Source: Pseudoxanthomonas sp. PXM02
GTDB taxonomy: Bacteria > Pseudomonadota > Gammaproteobacteria > Xanthomonadales > Xanthomonadaceae
DNA length: 64,000 nucleotides
Reading direction: 5' to 3'
Assembly (NCBI RefSeq): GCF_014851805.1
Contig: NZ_JACVAK010000001.1
Span: 1,178,001-1,242,000 of the forward strand
Under the pieces are notes generated by a model that was not told the origin of the DNA, ran no database searches, and was given only the letters and a program-made list of their open reading frames with translations. The number at the start of each line of letters is the position of its first letter. Position 1 is the first letter of the stretch. The position numbers were made by a program, and so were the translations under genes. Of this stretch, positions 1 through 9,596 are shown piece by piece.

Positions 1-138
1 CAGCAACTGCTCGGCCCACGGCAACGCGAGTTCGGCGTGCCGACGTGGCGCGACCTCGAAACGCTCGCGCACCTCGCCATCGACGTAGATGGCGATGGAA
101 CAGGCCTCGGTGGCGGTTTCGAAGGCGAGCAGCTTCAT
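1..138 (-). CDS. tsaB: tRNA threonylcarbamoyladenosine biosynthesis protein TsaB (5' part, cut by window edge)
   Basis: Only the first 46 codons are present; the rest lies left of the window. The translation opens MKLLAFETATEACSIAI and continues with a stretch ending in HAELALPWAEQLL, the pattern of TsaB/YeaZ proteins of the ASKHA fold. TsaB has no catalytic activity of its own; with TsaD, TsaE and TsaC it makes the t6A37 modification of ANN-decoding tRNAs in the cytoplasm. The ATG at 138 is the only sensible start because the conserved N-terminal beta strand begins there. It is separated by 53 bp from the stop of the helicase gene behind it on the same strand. Confidence 0.85.
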   Translation of the reverse strand, partial: MKLLAFETATEACSIAIYVDGEVRERFEVAPRRHAELALPWAEQLL

Positions 139-191
139 GGGGTGGGCAGGTGCAGGGAGGGGGCTAGCTTAAACGGTGTGGTGGCAGGCGA

Positions 192-2243
192 TCAGAAACG
201 GGCATCGGCGAACCAGTCGTCAGCGTCCTTGGCTCTTGCCGGCGGTGCGGCGACCTCTTCGACCTCAGCGCCGAAGAAGCGCTGCACATCCTGTACGCGT
301 TGCGTGCGCCGGAACGGCGGGAGCGAATCGAGAAACACGCGCCCGTAAGGCTTGCCGGTCAGGCGCGGGTCGCACAGCACCAGCACACCGCGATCGGTCT
401 CGCTGCGGATCAGCCGGCCGACGGCCTGCTTCAGCGCGATCACCGCCTGCGGCAGCTGCTCGTCGCGGAACGGATTGCCGCCCGCGCGACGCACCGCTTC
501 CAGCCGCGCCTCGAAGACCGGATCGTCAGGCGCGGCGAACGGCAGCTTGTCCACCACGACCACGCTCAACGCGTCACCAACCACGTCGACGCCTTCGCGG
601 AAACTCGCAGCGCCCAGCAGCACGCCGTTGCCGGATTCGCGGAACCGCTGCAGCAGCGTGCCGCGCGGCGCCTCGCCCTGCACGAACAGCGGCCATGGCC
701 CGCCGCGCAGCGCTTCCGCCGCTTCACGCAGCGCGCGATGCGAAGCGAACAGCAGGAAGGCGCGTCCCTGCGATGCTTCCAGCACGGGCCGCAGTGTCGC
801 GATCAGTTCCGCGCCGTAGCCGGGCGCATTCGGATCAGGCAGCCCGGTGGGCAGGTAGCACAGCGCCTGCTGCGGCCAGTCGAACGGACTGGGTTGCAGC
901 AGCGTGGGCGGATCCTCCAGACCCAACCGCACGGCGAGATGGTCGAAGCGCCCACCGACCGCGAGCGTGGCCGAGGTGAACACCCACGCTGCACGCGACT
1001 GCTCGCGGTGCTGGCGCAGCGGACCGGACACATCGAGTGGCGTGCGCTGGCAGCGGAACGCGCGCGGCGTCAGTTCGTACCAGAGGACGTCGCTGGCATC
1101 GTCGGCAGACTGTGAAGAGGCATCGTCGTCAAACGCTCCTGCCGCCGGCGCTGCATACCAGCGCGACAGCCGTGTGCCGAACTCCTTCGCCCTGGCAGCG
1201 CACGCCTCCAACCCCAGCGAGGCCTCGACCAGTGGCGCGAGGGCGGCCGAGAGGTCATCCAGCGCGTGGGCGAGCGTGTCGAAACCAGCGGTGACCTCCG
1301 GCTTCGCCAGCAGCCGCTCGCGCGTGCCACGCGCCGGCAGGCCTTCCATCGCCGCGCGCAGTTCGCGCAACGCCTGCTCCAGCGCGCGCACGGGCGGCTG
1401 CAAGGCCGACAGTGCGCCGGCTGCATCCTTCGATTCGGTCAGGCAATCGCGTGCCAGTTCCTGCAGCGGGCGCATGCCGAAGCCTTCGCCGAAGAAATTG
1501 GCGGCCAGTTCGGGCAGCTGGTGCGCCTCGTCGATGACGAACGCCTGCGCGCCGGGCAGGATCTCGCCGAACCCTTCCTGCTTCAGCGCCAGGTCCGCGA
1601 GCAACAGATGGTGGTTGACCACCACGATGTCCGCCGCCTGTGCGCGCTGGCGCGCCTGCACCACGAAACAGTCGTCCCAGAACGGGCACTCGCTGCCCAG
1701 GCAGTTGTCGATCGTCGACGTGACCAGCGGCAGCAATGGCGAGTCGTCCGGCAGCGCCGCCAGTTCGGCCATGTCGCCGAACTTCGTGCGCCCGCCCCAC
1801 GCGACGATGCGCTGGAACTGGTCCACCTGCTCGCGGCTGGTGAAGGTGGTGCGCAGCGCTTGCGGATCGCCCTTGGCCTGGTTCAGGCGGTAGCGGCACA
1901 GATAGTTGCTGCGCCCTTTCAGCAACGCCGACTTCAGTCCGGCCACGCCGAGCGCGTCGCGCACGCGCGGCAGGTCACGGTGGTACAGCTGGTCCTGCAA
2001 CGCACGCGTGCCGGTGGACACGATGGTTTTAAGCCCGGACAGCAGCGCGGGCACCAAGTAAGCGAAGGTCTTGCCGGTACCCGTGCCGGCCTCGGCGAGC
2101 AGCACGTCGCGCGCGTCGAAGGCGTCGGCGATCGCCGCGGTCAGACGCTGCTGGGCGTCGCGGGGCGCAAAGGCATCAAGGCGTTCCGCCAGTGCACCAC
2201 CCTCGCTGAGGGCGTCGCGGCTGGCCTGGGCGAGCTGGGACAT
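192..2243 (-). CDS. yoaA: ATP-dependent DNA helicase, YoaA/DinG (XPD-like) family
   Basis: The product has 683 residues. It is a superfamily 2 iron-sulfur helicase. A Walker A motif (EAGTGTGKT) lies at residues 51-59 and a DEAH box at about 238-241. Four cysteines at 116, 181, 186 and 192 fit the 4Fe-4S cluster of XPD/DinG/YoaA enzymes. Family members unwind DNA 5' to 3'; E. coli YoaA acts in DNA damage tolerance with the polymerase III chi subunit. I start at the ATG at 2243 (MSQLAQASRDAL) because the 15 upstream residues read like untranslated DNA. YoaA is preferred over DinG from the overall motif spacing, but that choice is not certain. It shares the strand and direction of tsaB downstream. 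Confidence 0.85.
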   Translation of the reverse strand: MSQLAQASRDALSEGGALAERLDAFAPRDAQQRLTAAIADAFDARDVLLAEAGTGTGKTFAYLVPALLSGLKTIVSTGTRALQDQLYHRDLPRVRDALGVAGLKSALLKGRSNYLCRYRLNQAKGDPQALRTTFTSREQVDQFQRIVAWGGRTKFGDMAELAALPDDSPLLPLVTSTIDNCLGSECPFWDDCFVVQARQRAQAADIVVVNHHLLLADLALKQEGFGEILPGAQAFVIDEAHQLPELAANFFGEGFGMRPLQELARDCLTESKDAAGALSALQPPVRALEQALRELRAAMEGLPARGTRERLLAKPEVTAGFDTLAHALDDLSAALAPLVEASLGLEACAARAKEFGTRLSRWYAAPAAGAFDDDASSQSADDASDVLWYELTPRAFRCQRTPLDVSGPLRQHREQSRAAWVFTSATLAVGGRFDHLAVRLGLEDPPTLLQPSPFDWPQQALCYLPTGLPDPNAPGYGAELIATLRPVLEASQGRAFLLFASHRALREAAEALRGGPWPLFVQGEAPRGTLLQRFRESGNGVLLGAASFREGVDVVGDALSVVVVDKLPFAAPDDPVFEARLEAVRRAGGNPFRDEQLPQAVIALKQAVGRLIRSETDRGVLVLCDPRLTGKPYGRVFLDSLPPFRRTQRVQDVQRFFGAEVEEVAAPPARAKDADDWFADARF

Positions 2244-2307
2244 CGGGAAAACGGAAGGCGGCGTACAACGGCAAGGGTACCGCGTCACGGCGGACGCGGC
2301 ATGCGCC

Positions 2308-2898
2308 TCACATGCGCTGGATCACCGGCACCGTGCAGGCATCGCGCTTGCTTTCCGCCTCGGCGATGGCGGCCTGCGCGGTCGCGGCACGCGCGGCGTG
2401 CTGCGCGGCGTCTTCCGGCGTATGGCGTGCCGGCAGCGACGGCTGCACCGCCAACTCGTGCTGGCGCACCTGGCGCACGGTCTCCCAATGCTGGCGGCAC
2501 AGCGGCCCCACCTGCGAACCCAGCTGGAAGGCACGCTGCGCCAGCGTATCGGCACGCGCGTAGTCGGCCTGCAGCAGCGCGACTTCGGCACGCTCCTGCA
2601 GCACGGCGGGATCTTCCGGCACCAGCAGCAGCGCCTGGTTCAAAGCATCCGCGGCCGCCGCGAAGTTGCGCGATGCACGCGCCTGCTGCGCGGTCTCCCT
2701 CAGGTCCTCGACCTGCGGATCGCGCAGCGGCTGCACGGCAAGTTCGCGATCGTCATCACCGGATGCCGCGTGGATCGCGGCAACGCGCTGCTCCGGCGTC
2801 ACCGGGTCGTGCGCGACAGGGGCCTCGGGCACGGGCGCAGAGACGCAACCGGCCAGCAGGATCACGAGAAACAGGGGAAAGGCGGACTTCATCATCAT
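2308..2898 (-). CDS. Putative outer-membrane lipoprotein, helical repeat protein
   Basis: The product has 196 residues. It begins with a signal peptide ending in the lipobox LLAGC, so it should be lipidated at the cysteine near residue 18 and anchored in an envelope membrane. The rest is alanine-, glutamine- and arginine-rich and predicted helical, with a pattern like one or two TPR units (about 60-130), but no repeat is clear enough to name a family. Its start overlaps the stop of the PBP1b gene in an ATGA arrangement, so the two are translationally coupled. By position it could help PBP1b, as LpoB does in E. coli, but no LpoB similarity is visible and this is only inference. Confidence 0.7.
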   Translation of the reverse strand: MMMKSAFPLFLVILLAGCVSAPVPEAPVAHDPVTPEQRVAAIHAASGDDDRELAVQPLRDPQVEDLRETAQQARASRNFAAAADALNQALLLVPEDPAVLQERAEVALLQADYARADTLAQRAFQLGSQVGPLCRQHWETVRQVRQHELAVQPSLPARHTPEDAAQHAARAATAQAAIAEAESKRDACTVPVIQRM

Positions 2899-5309
2899 GG
2901 CTGTTGCGGCGGGGGAGTTTCCTGCGGCGGCGGTGCGGCCTCTTCCTTGCGGTCAAGGCCGAACCAGCTGCGCCAACCGCCGCCTTCCGATTCTTCGCCT
3001 TCGATTGGCGGTTGCTCGACCACGCAGGGCGCATACGCCGGTGCGAAGCCGGTCACGAACGGCAACTGGCGCGCTTCGGGGCAACTGGCGTCGGTGCTGT
3101 TGGCGCCGACCACCCACTGCCAGTCCAGGCCCTTGCCCGACACCTTCAGCGGCGCGCTCGGCAACCGTGCGAACAGGCCCGACCACACGCGCATCGCACC
3201 GGTACCGCCGTACAGGCCGGTCTGTTCGTTCTGGTCGTTACCCATCCACACCACCGCCAGGTGATCGCCGGTGTAGCCGGCGTACCAGCTGTCGCGGCTG
3301 TCGTTGCTGGTGCCGGTCTTGCCTGCGGACTGCAGCCGGCCCAGGCCGTCGCCGATCAACTGGCGCCCGGTGCCGTTGGATACGACCTGCTGCAACGCCA
3401 CCGTGATCAGGTTGGCGGCGATGGAATCGCCTTCCTGTGCCGGTGCCGGCGTCTTGTCGTAGCGCTTGAGCAGCTTGCCCTCGGGATCGAGCACGCCACG
3501 CACCGCGTGCAGCGGCTGGATCTCGCCGCCGGAAGCAAGGAACTGGTACAGCTGCGCCATCGCGTACGGGCTCTGGTCCGTGGAGCCCAGGATCAACGCC
3601 GGGTTCGGTTCGGCCTGGATGCCGGCCAGCACGCGGATCAGCTGGGCCAGCCGATCCGGTTCGACCTTCATGCCCACCCGCACGGTGGCCTGGTTGTAGG
3701 ACCGCGCCAGCGCATCGACCAGGCGCACGGTGCCATGGCTGCGGCGGTCGGCGTTGGCCGGTGTCCAGCGCCGGTTCTTGCCGAGCTGCACGGTCACCGG
3801 CGAATCATCGACCCAAGACGCCAGCGAGTACTGGTCCGGCTGCGCCAGCGCCAGCAGGTAGACGAACGGCTTGAGCAGCGAGCCGACCGGGCGCTGCGCT
3901 TCCACCGCCCGGTTGAAGCCGACTTCGGACACGTTGCGGCTGCCGACCACGGCCAGCACGTCGCCGTCATGCACATCGGTCACCACCATGCCGGCTTGCA
4001 GCGGCGGACGGCGCTTGTTCTCCAGCGCCTTGATCGTGCGCGTCACCGACGCTTCCGCGTAGGCCTGTGCCGACGGCGACATGCCGGTGAGCACGGTCAG
4101 GCCGGCGCCCTGCAGTGCGCTCTCGGGGTAGTCGCGCGCCAGCTGGCGGCGTACCAGATCCACGTAGGCGGGGAAACGGTTGGCGGCGGCCATGCCCGGC
4201 GTCTTGGTCACGCCCAGCGGTGCGGCGCGTGCGCGCTTGTACTCGGCGTCGTCGATCAGGCCGGTTTCGTGCAGCTTGGAGAGTACGTAATCGCGACGCT
4301 CGGTGGCGCGCTCGGGATTCCGCCTCGGGTTGTACCAGGAAGGGCCCTTCACCAGGCCAATCAGCAATGCAACCTGTTCCGTGGTCAAGCTGTCCAGGTC
4401 ACGGCCGAACCAGAACTCTGCACCCGACGCGACACCGTGGATCGCCTGGCTGCCACGCTGGCCCAGGTCCACCTGGTTGAAGTAAGCCTCCAGGATGGTG
4501 CGCTTGTCGTAACGCGCTTCCAGGATCAGCGCATACAGGATCTCATTGAACTTGCGCGTCGGCGTCTGTTCCTTGCCGATGCCGAGCAGACCGCTGCGTG
4601 CGAGCTGCTGGGTCAGCGTACTGGCGCCCTGTTTGGTGTCGCCGCCCGAGCGCACCAGCAGCCAGGCCGCGCGCGCCATGCCCGACAGGTCGATGCCATG
4701 GTGGTCCTTGAAATCGCGGTCCTCGACCGCCTGCAGGCCGGTGACGAGCAGTTCCGGCACTTCCTCCAGCCGCACCAGCCGGCGCTCTTCCTGCTTCTGT
4801 CCGTACAGCGTGGCGATGCGCGCCGGATCCAGCCGCGCCGCCTTGAGGTTCTGCTTGCGCCCCAGGTCGCGCACCACCGCGATCCGCCCATCGGACAGGC
4901 TGACCTGCAGCCTGCGCGGCGCAACGCGTCCATCAACATCGATGTAGCCGCGGCTGGAAATGGTGAAGCGTCCGCCCTCGCGTGTGTAGGTGCCGGGACG
5001 CTCACCGGCGCCGTCATCGCGGTACGCCGCCGCGTCCAGTTCGGTCTTCAGCGTCTGCGCATCCATCGCCAGGCCCGGTGCGACCTGCAGTGGTCGCGCG
5101 TAGACGCGGGTGGGGATCTGCCAGCGCAGTTCGCCGAAACGCTCGGTGACCTGATGGTTCAGGTACAGCGTGTACGGAATCATGAATCCCAGGCCCAAGC
5201 CCACCGCGGCCAGGCCCCACGTCAGCAGGCGCTGCCGCCAGCCGGGACCCTCGCCGTCATCGATATCGTCTTCGTCCAGCGCTTCGTCGTCGTAGTCGTT
5301 GCGGGCCAC
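2895..5309 (-). CDS. mrcB: Bifunctional class A penicillin-binding protein 1B
   Basis: The product polymerises lipid II into glycan strands and cross-links the peptides in the periplasm. With the GTG start at 5309 it has 804 residues: an acidic cytoplasmic tail, one membrane segment (about 31-50), a UB2H-like region, a GT51 glycosyltransferase and a transpeptidase. Visible motifs are the EDRDF glutamate (E196), GASTLTQQLAR (228-238), the active serine in SLLK (S477), SYN (537-539) and KTG (664-666). An in-frame ATG at 5381 would add 24 residues that look untranslated; neither start has a good ribosome site, so the start is uncertain. It is coupled to the lipoprotein gene downstream and divergent from the glycosyltransferase gene. 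Confidence 0.9.
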   Translation of the reverse strand: MARNDYDDEALDEDDIDDGEGPGWRQRLLTWGLAAVGLGLGFMIPYTLYLNHQVTERFGELRWQIPTRVYARPLQVAPGLAMDAQTLKTELDAAAYRDDGAGERPGTYTREGGRFTISSRGYIDVDGRVAPRRLQVSLSDGRIAVVRDLGRKQNLKAARLDPARIATLYGQKQEERRLVRLEEVPELLVTGLQAVEDRDFKDHHGIDLSGMARAAWLLVRSGGDTKQGASTLTQQLARSGLLGIGKEQTPTRKFNEILYALILEARYDKRTILEAYFNQVDLGQRGSQAIHGVASGAEFWFGRDLDSLTTEQVALLIGLVKGPSWYNPRRNPERATERRDYVLSKLHETGLIDDAEYKRARAAPLGVTKTPGMAAANRFPAYVDLVRRQLARDYPESALQGAGLTVLTGMSPSAQAYAEASVTRTIKALENKRRPPLQAGMVVTDVHDGDVLAVVGSRNVSEVGFNRAVEAQRPVGSLLKPFVYLLALAQPDQYSLASWVDDSPVTVQLGKNRRWTPANADRRSHGTVRLVDALARSYNQATVRVGMKVEPDRLAQLIRVLAGIQAEPNPALILGSTDQSPYAMAQLYQFLASGGEIQPLHAVRGVLDPEGKLLKRYDKTPAPAQEGDSIAANLITVALQQVVSNGTGRQLIGDGLGRLQSAGKTGTSNDSRDSWYAGYTGDHLAVVWMGNDQNEQTGLYGGTGAMRVWSGLFARLPSAPLKVSGKGLDWQWVVGANSTDASCPEARQLPFVTGFAPAYAPCVVEQPPIEGEESEGGGWRSWFGLDRKEEAAPPPQETPPPQQP

Positions 5310-5399
5310 AGGGGATGCGACAATGGGAATTCGGGCGAGTCTAGCGCAGTCCTCCAGGGATGGCCGGCCGCCGGAATCCATCGATTCAGACTGAGACCC

Positions 5400-6698
5400 G
5401 TGCCGCCCCTGCTCCGCTACCAGCTAGACAACGCGTTGTCCCGCCTGCATCGCGCCAGGGTCCTGCTGCACGCCAGGGGATGGAAGGCGCTTCTCTCCCG
5501 CGCCACGGCCGTTGCCCCCGCTGCAACCATCCCGCCGTCAGCCGTCGCGCACGCCAACATGCCCGACGTGCCGCGAACGGATCAGCCCATGTCCGTGCTG
5601 TGGGTGGACGAACAACTGCCCGAGCCTTCGCGCGATTCGGGTTCGCTGAGGATGTTCAATCTGCTGCGCCTGCTCGTGGCGATGGGCCACCGCGTCGACG
5701 TGCTGCCGCTGTCCCGCAACACCAGTACGACGGGACAACAACGCCTGCAGGACATCGGCGTGCGCTGCGCAGACATCGGCACACAGCGGCCCGAAGCGTG
5801 GTTCGCACGCGAGGGCACGCGCTACGACGCCGTCATCGTCAGCCGCTACCACCTGGCATGGTCGTGGTTCCCGTTGCTGCGTCGTGTCCATCCGCGCGCA
5901 CTGAAGATCGTCGACACCGTCGATCTCCATCACGTCAGGGAACAAGGCGAGGCGGGCCTGCGCGACCATGCAGGATTGCGGTCTGCCGCAGAGGCGACGC
6001 GCCGCCACGAATTGCGCGCCATCCGAGACGCGGACGTCGCCTGGGTGGTGAGCGAGGCGGAGCGCGATCTGCTGCACGACATCGCACCGGGAGCGCGCGT
6101 CGAAGTCATTTCGAACGTCCATCTGCTGCCGGCGGCGACCCATCGCAGGCCGCCCGGCGCAAGGCTTGTATTCGTGGGCGGTGCGCAGCACCCGCCCAAC
6201 CTCGATGGGGTCCGCTGGCTACTGGCCGACATCCTGCCGCTGATCCTGCATCGCCGGCCTGACTGCGAACTGCATCTGGTCGGGCGCGGTCTGGACGCGG
6301 CGGCGCACGGCCTCACCGTGCCGCCCAGTGTCGTCTTCCATGGTCAGCTGGACGATGTAAGCGCGCTCTTCGAGACATGCCGCGTTGGCCTTGCGCCTCT
6401 CAGGTTCGGCGCAGGCGTGAAAGGGAAGGTCAACCATTACATGGCCTTCGGCGTCCCTACCGTCGCCACGCCGAGCGCCGTCGATGGCATGCATCTGCAG
6501 CATGGCCGGGACGTGCTGGTGGCAGGCGATGCCAGCGGATTCGCGGACGCGGTGCAACGGCTGCTGGACGATGAGACGCTGTGGGCCTTGCTGTCGCAGC
6601 ACGGCCGCGAGAATGTGCGGCGCCATTTCTCGATCGAGTCCGCCATCCCCGGGATCCAGGCCACGCTCGCCCTTCGCCGACCCGATCGCGCCGCCTGA
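5400..6698 (+). CDS. Glycosyltransferase, GT4-like
   Basis: The last 370 residues form a GT-B glycosyltransferase. An N-terminal Rossmann half starts at MSVLWVDEQLPEPSRDSGS. The C-terminal nucleotide-sugar half has GGAQHPPNLDGVRWLL, LVGRG and the family-4 stretch PLRFGAGVKGKVNHYMAFGVP. The donor and acceptor cannot be read from sequence; a role in surface polysaccharide or protein glycan synthesis is inferred. I chose the GTG at 5400 because the extra 63 residues (LRYQLDNALSRLHRARVLL and on) are coding-like and resemble linkers seen in related enzymes. ATG codons at 5559 and 5589 are alternatives. The gene overlaps the next glycosyltransferase by one base (TGATG). Confidence 0.75.
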   Translation: MPPLLRYQLDNALSRLHRARVLLHARGWKALLSRATAVAPAATIPPSAVAHANMPDVPRTDQPMSVLWVDEQLPEPSRDSGSLRMFNLLRLLVAMGHRVDVLPLSRNTSTTGQQRLQDIGVRCADIGTQRPEAWFAREGTRYDAVIVSRYHLAWSWFPLLRRVHPRALKIVDTVDLHHVREQGEAGLRDHAGLRSAAEATRRHELRAIRDADVAWVVSEAERDLLHDIAPGARVEVISNVHLLPAATHRRPPGARLVFVGGAQHPPNLDGVRWLLADILPLILHRRPDCELHLVGRGLDAAAHGLTVPPSVVFHGQLDDVSALFETCRVGLAPLRFGAGVKGKVNHYMAFGVPTVATPSAVDGMHLQHGRDVLVAGDASGFADAVQRLLDDETLWALLSQHGRENVRRHFSIESAIPGIQATLALRRPDRAA

Positions 6699-7990
6699 TG
6701 CACATCCTGCTGATCGCCTACGAGTTTCCACCCAGCCCGTCGCCACAATCGTTGCGCTGGGTCTACCTGGCGCGATACCTGTCCGAGCACGGTCATCGCC
6801 TGAGCGTGCTCACGATCGACCTGGGCGGCGTGTCGGTGGGACTTCCGGCGCTGCCCGACGCTATCGAGGTGAACCGGACGTTCGCGGGACCGGTCCGCGG
6901 CTGCCTGGCGGCACTCCGCGAACGGCGTCATCGTCGCGCGCGCCCTGCGACGACCGCCCCTACGGATGACGCGCGGATCGCACCCGCGGACGCACCCAGC
7001 CGGCAGGGCTGGAAGCAGGCGGTGTCGGACCTGCTGCAGGGCGCCGCGGCGAAGATCGTGTTCCCCGATGTCCGCGGCGAGTGGTTGCCGTGGGCGCAGC
7101 GCCGGCTCGACCGGATGCTCGACACGGATCCGCCGGATCTGGTCATCAGCTCGCACGAGCCGGCGACCTCGCTGCAACTCGGGCTGCGCGCGAAGCGACG
7201 TGGACTGCCCTGGATCGCCGATCTGGGCGACCCCGTGCTGGCGCCCTACACGCCACCTCGATGGCAGAAACGCGCATTGCACCTCGAGCGTGATGTCGCG
7301 GATGCCGCAGACCACATCCTGGTCACGACACCGGCCGCTGCCGCCCTGCTCGCAGAGCGCCATGGTCGGCACGCGAACGTCACCGTGGTGACCCAGGGCC
7401 ATGCCGGCGATCGTCCTGTTTCCACGGGCGACTCACCCTTCGGTGCCCATCGTCTGGAACTGCTGTACACCGGCAGCTTCTACAGCTTCCGCCGGCCGGA
7501 GGCGCTGCTGGAAGCACTTCGCGATCTCCCGGAAGCGCGGCTCAACATCGCCTCCATCAGCCTGCCCGACAGCGTGGTCCAGTTCGCCCGCGAGCGCCCG
7601 GACCAGGTGCGCGTGCTGGGCTTCCTGCCGCACGCGCAGGCGCTCGACCTGCAGCGGCAGGCGGATCTGCTGGTCAACATCGGGAACGCGGATCCCAGCC
7701 AGGTGCCGGGCAAGATCTACGAGTACCTGGGCGCCTGCCGCCCGATCCTCCATCTCGGCAACCCGGACGATGCAATCGCCCGGTTCGTGGCCGATCTCCG
7801 TCGTGGCTGGTCGACCGAGAACCGCAGCGGGCCGATCGCCGACCGCCTGCGCGACTTGATCGCGGACAAGGCTGCCGGCCGCTTCGCCGAGGGCCTGGAT
7901 CTCGGCATCGCGTCGGTGGCGCCCTGGCACTGGCGTGCGTCCGCCGCGAAGGTCGACGCGCTGGCGCGATCGCTGGTCCCGGGACGCTAG
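6698..7990 (+). CDS. Glycosyltransferase (GT-B fold)
   Basis: The product has 430 residues. It begins MHILLIAYEFPPSPSPQSLR, the first strand and loop of GT4-type enzymes, and has SSHEPATSLQLGLRAKRRG in the acceptor half and LLYTGSFYSFRRPEALLEAL opening the donor half. The PGKIYEYLGACRPILHLG segment near residue 340 is the donor-binding signature with its conserved glutamate. Its ATG overlaps the stop of the preceding glycosyltransferase by one base, so the pair is one transcript and probably one glycan pathway. No polymerase, flippase or export gene is nearby, so the product sugar cannot be stated. The gene converges with the membrane protein gene behind it, overlapping by 4 bp. Confidence 0.8.
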   Translation: MHILLIAYEFPPSPSPQSLRWVYLARYLSEHGHRLSVLTIDLGGVSVGLPALPDAIEVNRTFAGPVRGCLAALRERRHRRARPATTAPTDDARIAPADAPSRQGWKQAVSDLLQGAAAKIVFPDVRGEWLPWAQRRLDRMLDTDPPDLVISSHEPATSLQLGLRAKRRGLPWIADLGDPVLAPYTPPRWQKRALHLERDVADAADHILVTTPAAAALLAERHGRHANVTVVTQGHAGDRPVSTGDSPFGAHRLELLYTGSFYSFRRPEALLEALRDLPEARLNIASISLPDSVVQFARERPDQVRVLGFLPHAQALDLQRQADLLVNIGNADPSQVPGKIYEYLGACRPILHLGNPDDAIARFVADLRRGWSTENRSGPIADRLRDLIADKAAGRFAEGLDLGIASVAPWHWRASAAKVDALARSLVPGR

Positions 7991-9579
7991 GGGCTTCGAC
8001 CCGCCGTCGCGGACTGCACACGCTGTTCGAACTCGGCAAACCCACCCGCCTGCACATCCAGTGCACGCGCCTGGTCGAGCGCTTCCGTGGCGAACGCCAG
8101 GTCGCCTGCTCCCAGCCGCTCCGTTCCGACCGCGATCCATTTCTCCGCCAGCTGCCGTCGCGTATCCGGCAGGGCGGGATCGCGCGGCTGCAGGGTCTGC
8201 CATGCCTCCCGGCACGCCTGTGCGCGACGGACGCGGTTGGCCCGCAGTTCTTCTTCATAGCAGGCCCGCACGGACGGCAGCAGGCGCGTCGCGGCCTGCT
8301 TCACCGCGGCGCTGTCGGGCGAGAGCGCCTGCGCGGCGCGCAGCGTGTCGTACGCGCTTTCACCGGGCGGTGTCAGCCAATGGCCCTGCGCTTCGGCCTG
8401 GGCCATGCGTGCAAGCAGCGCCTTGACGCGCCGTTCGCGCTCGCGCGCGGTGAGCGAAGGCCCCGCATTCTGGCGCTGACGCACCTCGCGCGCACGCGCC
8501 ACGGCCTGTTCCGCCTGTCCTACGCGCGGCGACCGCGGTGCCAGCGAGCGAGCGAACTCCAGTTGGCGTTGCGCCCGCGCGAAATCGAAATCGCCCGCGT
8601 CGCGTTCCGCCTGTCGCGCATGGGCGATGCCGACCTGTTCGAGGCCCTGCTGCGCGGCGCCGTCGCCGGGCACGGCCGCCAGCACCGCCTCGTACGCGGA
8701 TCGCGCCGCATCCAGCCGACCGCGTGCCAGATCGCGTGCACCCGTGCGGCGCCGAGCATCCACCGCGGCGACCAGTGCGGCTTCCGCCTGCGGCAGATCG
8801 ACATGCCCGGCATCGAAGGTGCGCGCCGCCGCGATCCTGCGCGCGGCTTCGCCAAGCTCATCACGACGCAATTCGACGCCCGCCTCCTGCAACAGGTCGG
8901 ACAAGGCGTCCTCCCTGCCCTCGAGCGCTTCGATGCGGGTTGGCTGCAGGGCCAGCACGCGCTGGTACAGCGGCAGGGCCGCGCTTTCGTCGCCCCACAG
9001 ATGCTCGTCGGCCTGCGCGCGTGCGGCCGCCGCCAACAAACCATCTACCCCGGCATGCTCGACCTCGCGTGCACGCAATCGCGCTGCCAACGCCTCTGCC
9101 TGCGGCCGCGGCACCTGCAGATCGCGCGCCAGGGCCAACTGGGCGCGAGCTTCATCGAAGCTGTTCTGCCGCAGGGCGGTCTCCGCCGAGCGCAACGCCG
9201 CCTGCCCAACCCGGCGCAGGCCATCGGAAGCTTCGACACGATCGGTATCCAGCGCCTGTGCCGCTTCGTAGAGCTGGCGCGCGCCGCTGCCATCGTCGGC
9301 ATCCAGGCGCCCGGCACGCAGCGCCTGGTCCGCCTGGTCGAGCAGTACCTGGACGCGGGTCTGCGGCCACAGCAAGTCGGCCAGGGGTTGGCGCAGGACG
9401 ATGACGAGCAGGACAAAGACGATGGCAACGGCCACGACCCAACGCAGGTAACGGCGCTCGCGCCATGCGGAACCCGCACTGCGGTGCCGGTCGGCGGCGG
9501 GCGCGGCGGCGCGCGTCCAGTCGATGCGCGGCTCGATGCGTCGGCCCCGTCCGGCCTCAGGGTGGTCTTCGCGGGTCAC
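7987..9579 (-). CDS. Single-pass membrane protein with long helical repeat domain
   Basis: The product has 530 residues from the GTG at 9579. An arginine-rich cytoplasmic N-terminus is followed by one strong membrane segment at about 46-63 (VVAVAIVFVLLVIVL). The remaining roughly 460 residues are alanine- and arginine-rich helices with a TPR-like periodicity (repeated AxxAYEAxLxxxPG and LDxARxL patterns). This domain should be periplasmic. No enzymatic motif is visible and I do not recognise a named family. The start lies 17 bp after the relA stop, so it is probably co-transcribed with relA. The longer open frame upstream is the shadow of relA and was not used. Confidence 0.7.
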   Translation of the reverse strand: MTREDHPEAGRGRRIEPRIDWTRAAAPAADRHRSAGSAWRERRYLRWVVAVAIVFVLLVIVLRQPLADLLWPQTRVQVLLDQADQALRAGRLDADDGSGARQLYEAAQALDTDRVEASDGLRRVGQAALRSAETALRQNSFDEARAQLALARDLQVPRPQAEALAARLRAREVEHAGVDGLLAAAARAQADEHLWGDESAALPLYQRVLALQPTRIEALEGREDALSDLLQEAGVELRRDELGEAARRIAAARTFDAGHVDLPQAEAALVAAVDARRRTGARDLARGRLDAARSAYEAVLAAVPGDGAAQQGLEQVGIAHARQAERDAGDFDFARAQRQLEFARSLAPRSPRVGQAEQAVARAREVRQRQNAGPSLTARERERRVKALLARMAQAEAQGHWLTPPGESAYDTLRAAQALSPDSAAVKQAATRLLPSVRACYEEELRANRVRRAQACREAWQTLQPRDPALPDTRRQLAEKWIAVGTERLGAGDLAFATEALDQARALDVQAGGFAEFEQRVQSATAGRSP

Positions 9580-9596
9580 GCCCGCAGCATAACCAG

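Noticed and set aside
1266-5399. Very long open frame on the plus strand running through 1266-6698
   Set aside because: Only its end from about 5400 is a gene (glycosyltransferase). The rest is antisense to the YoaA, lipoprotein and PBP1b genes and has the Arg/His/Gln-rich composition of a high-GC shadow frame.
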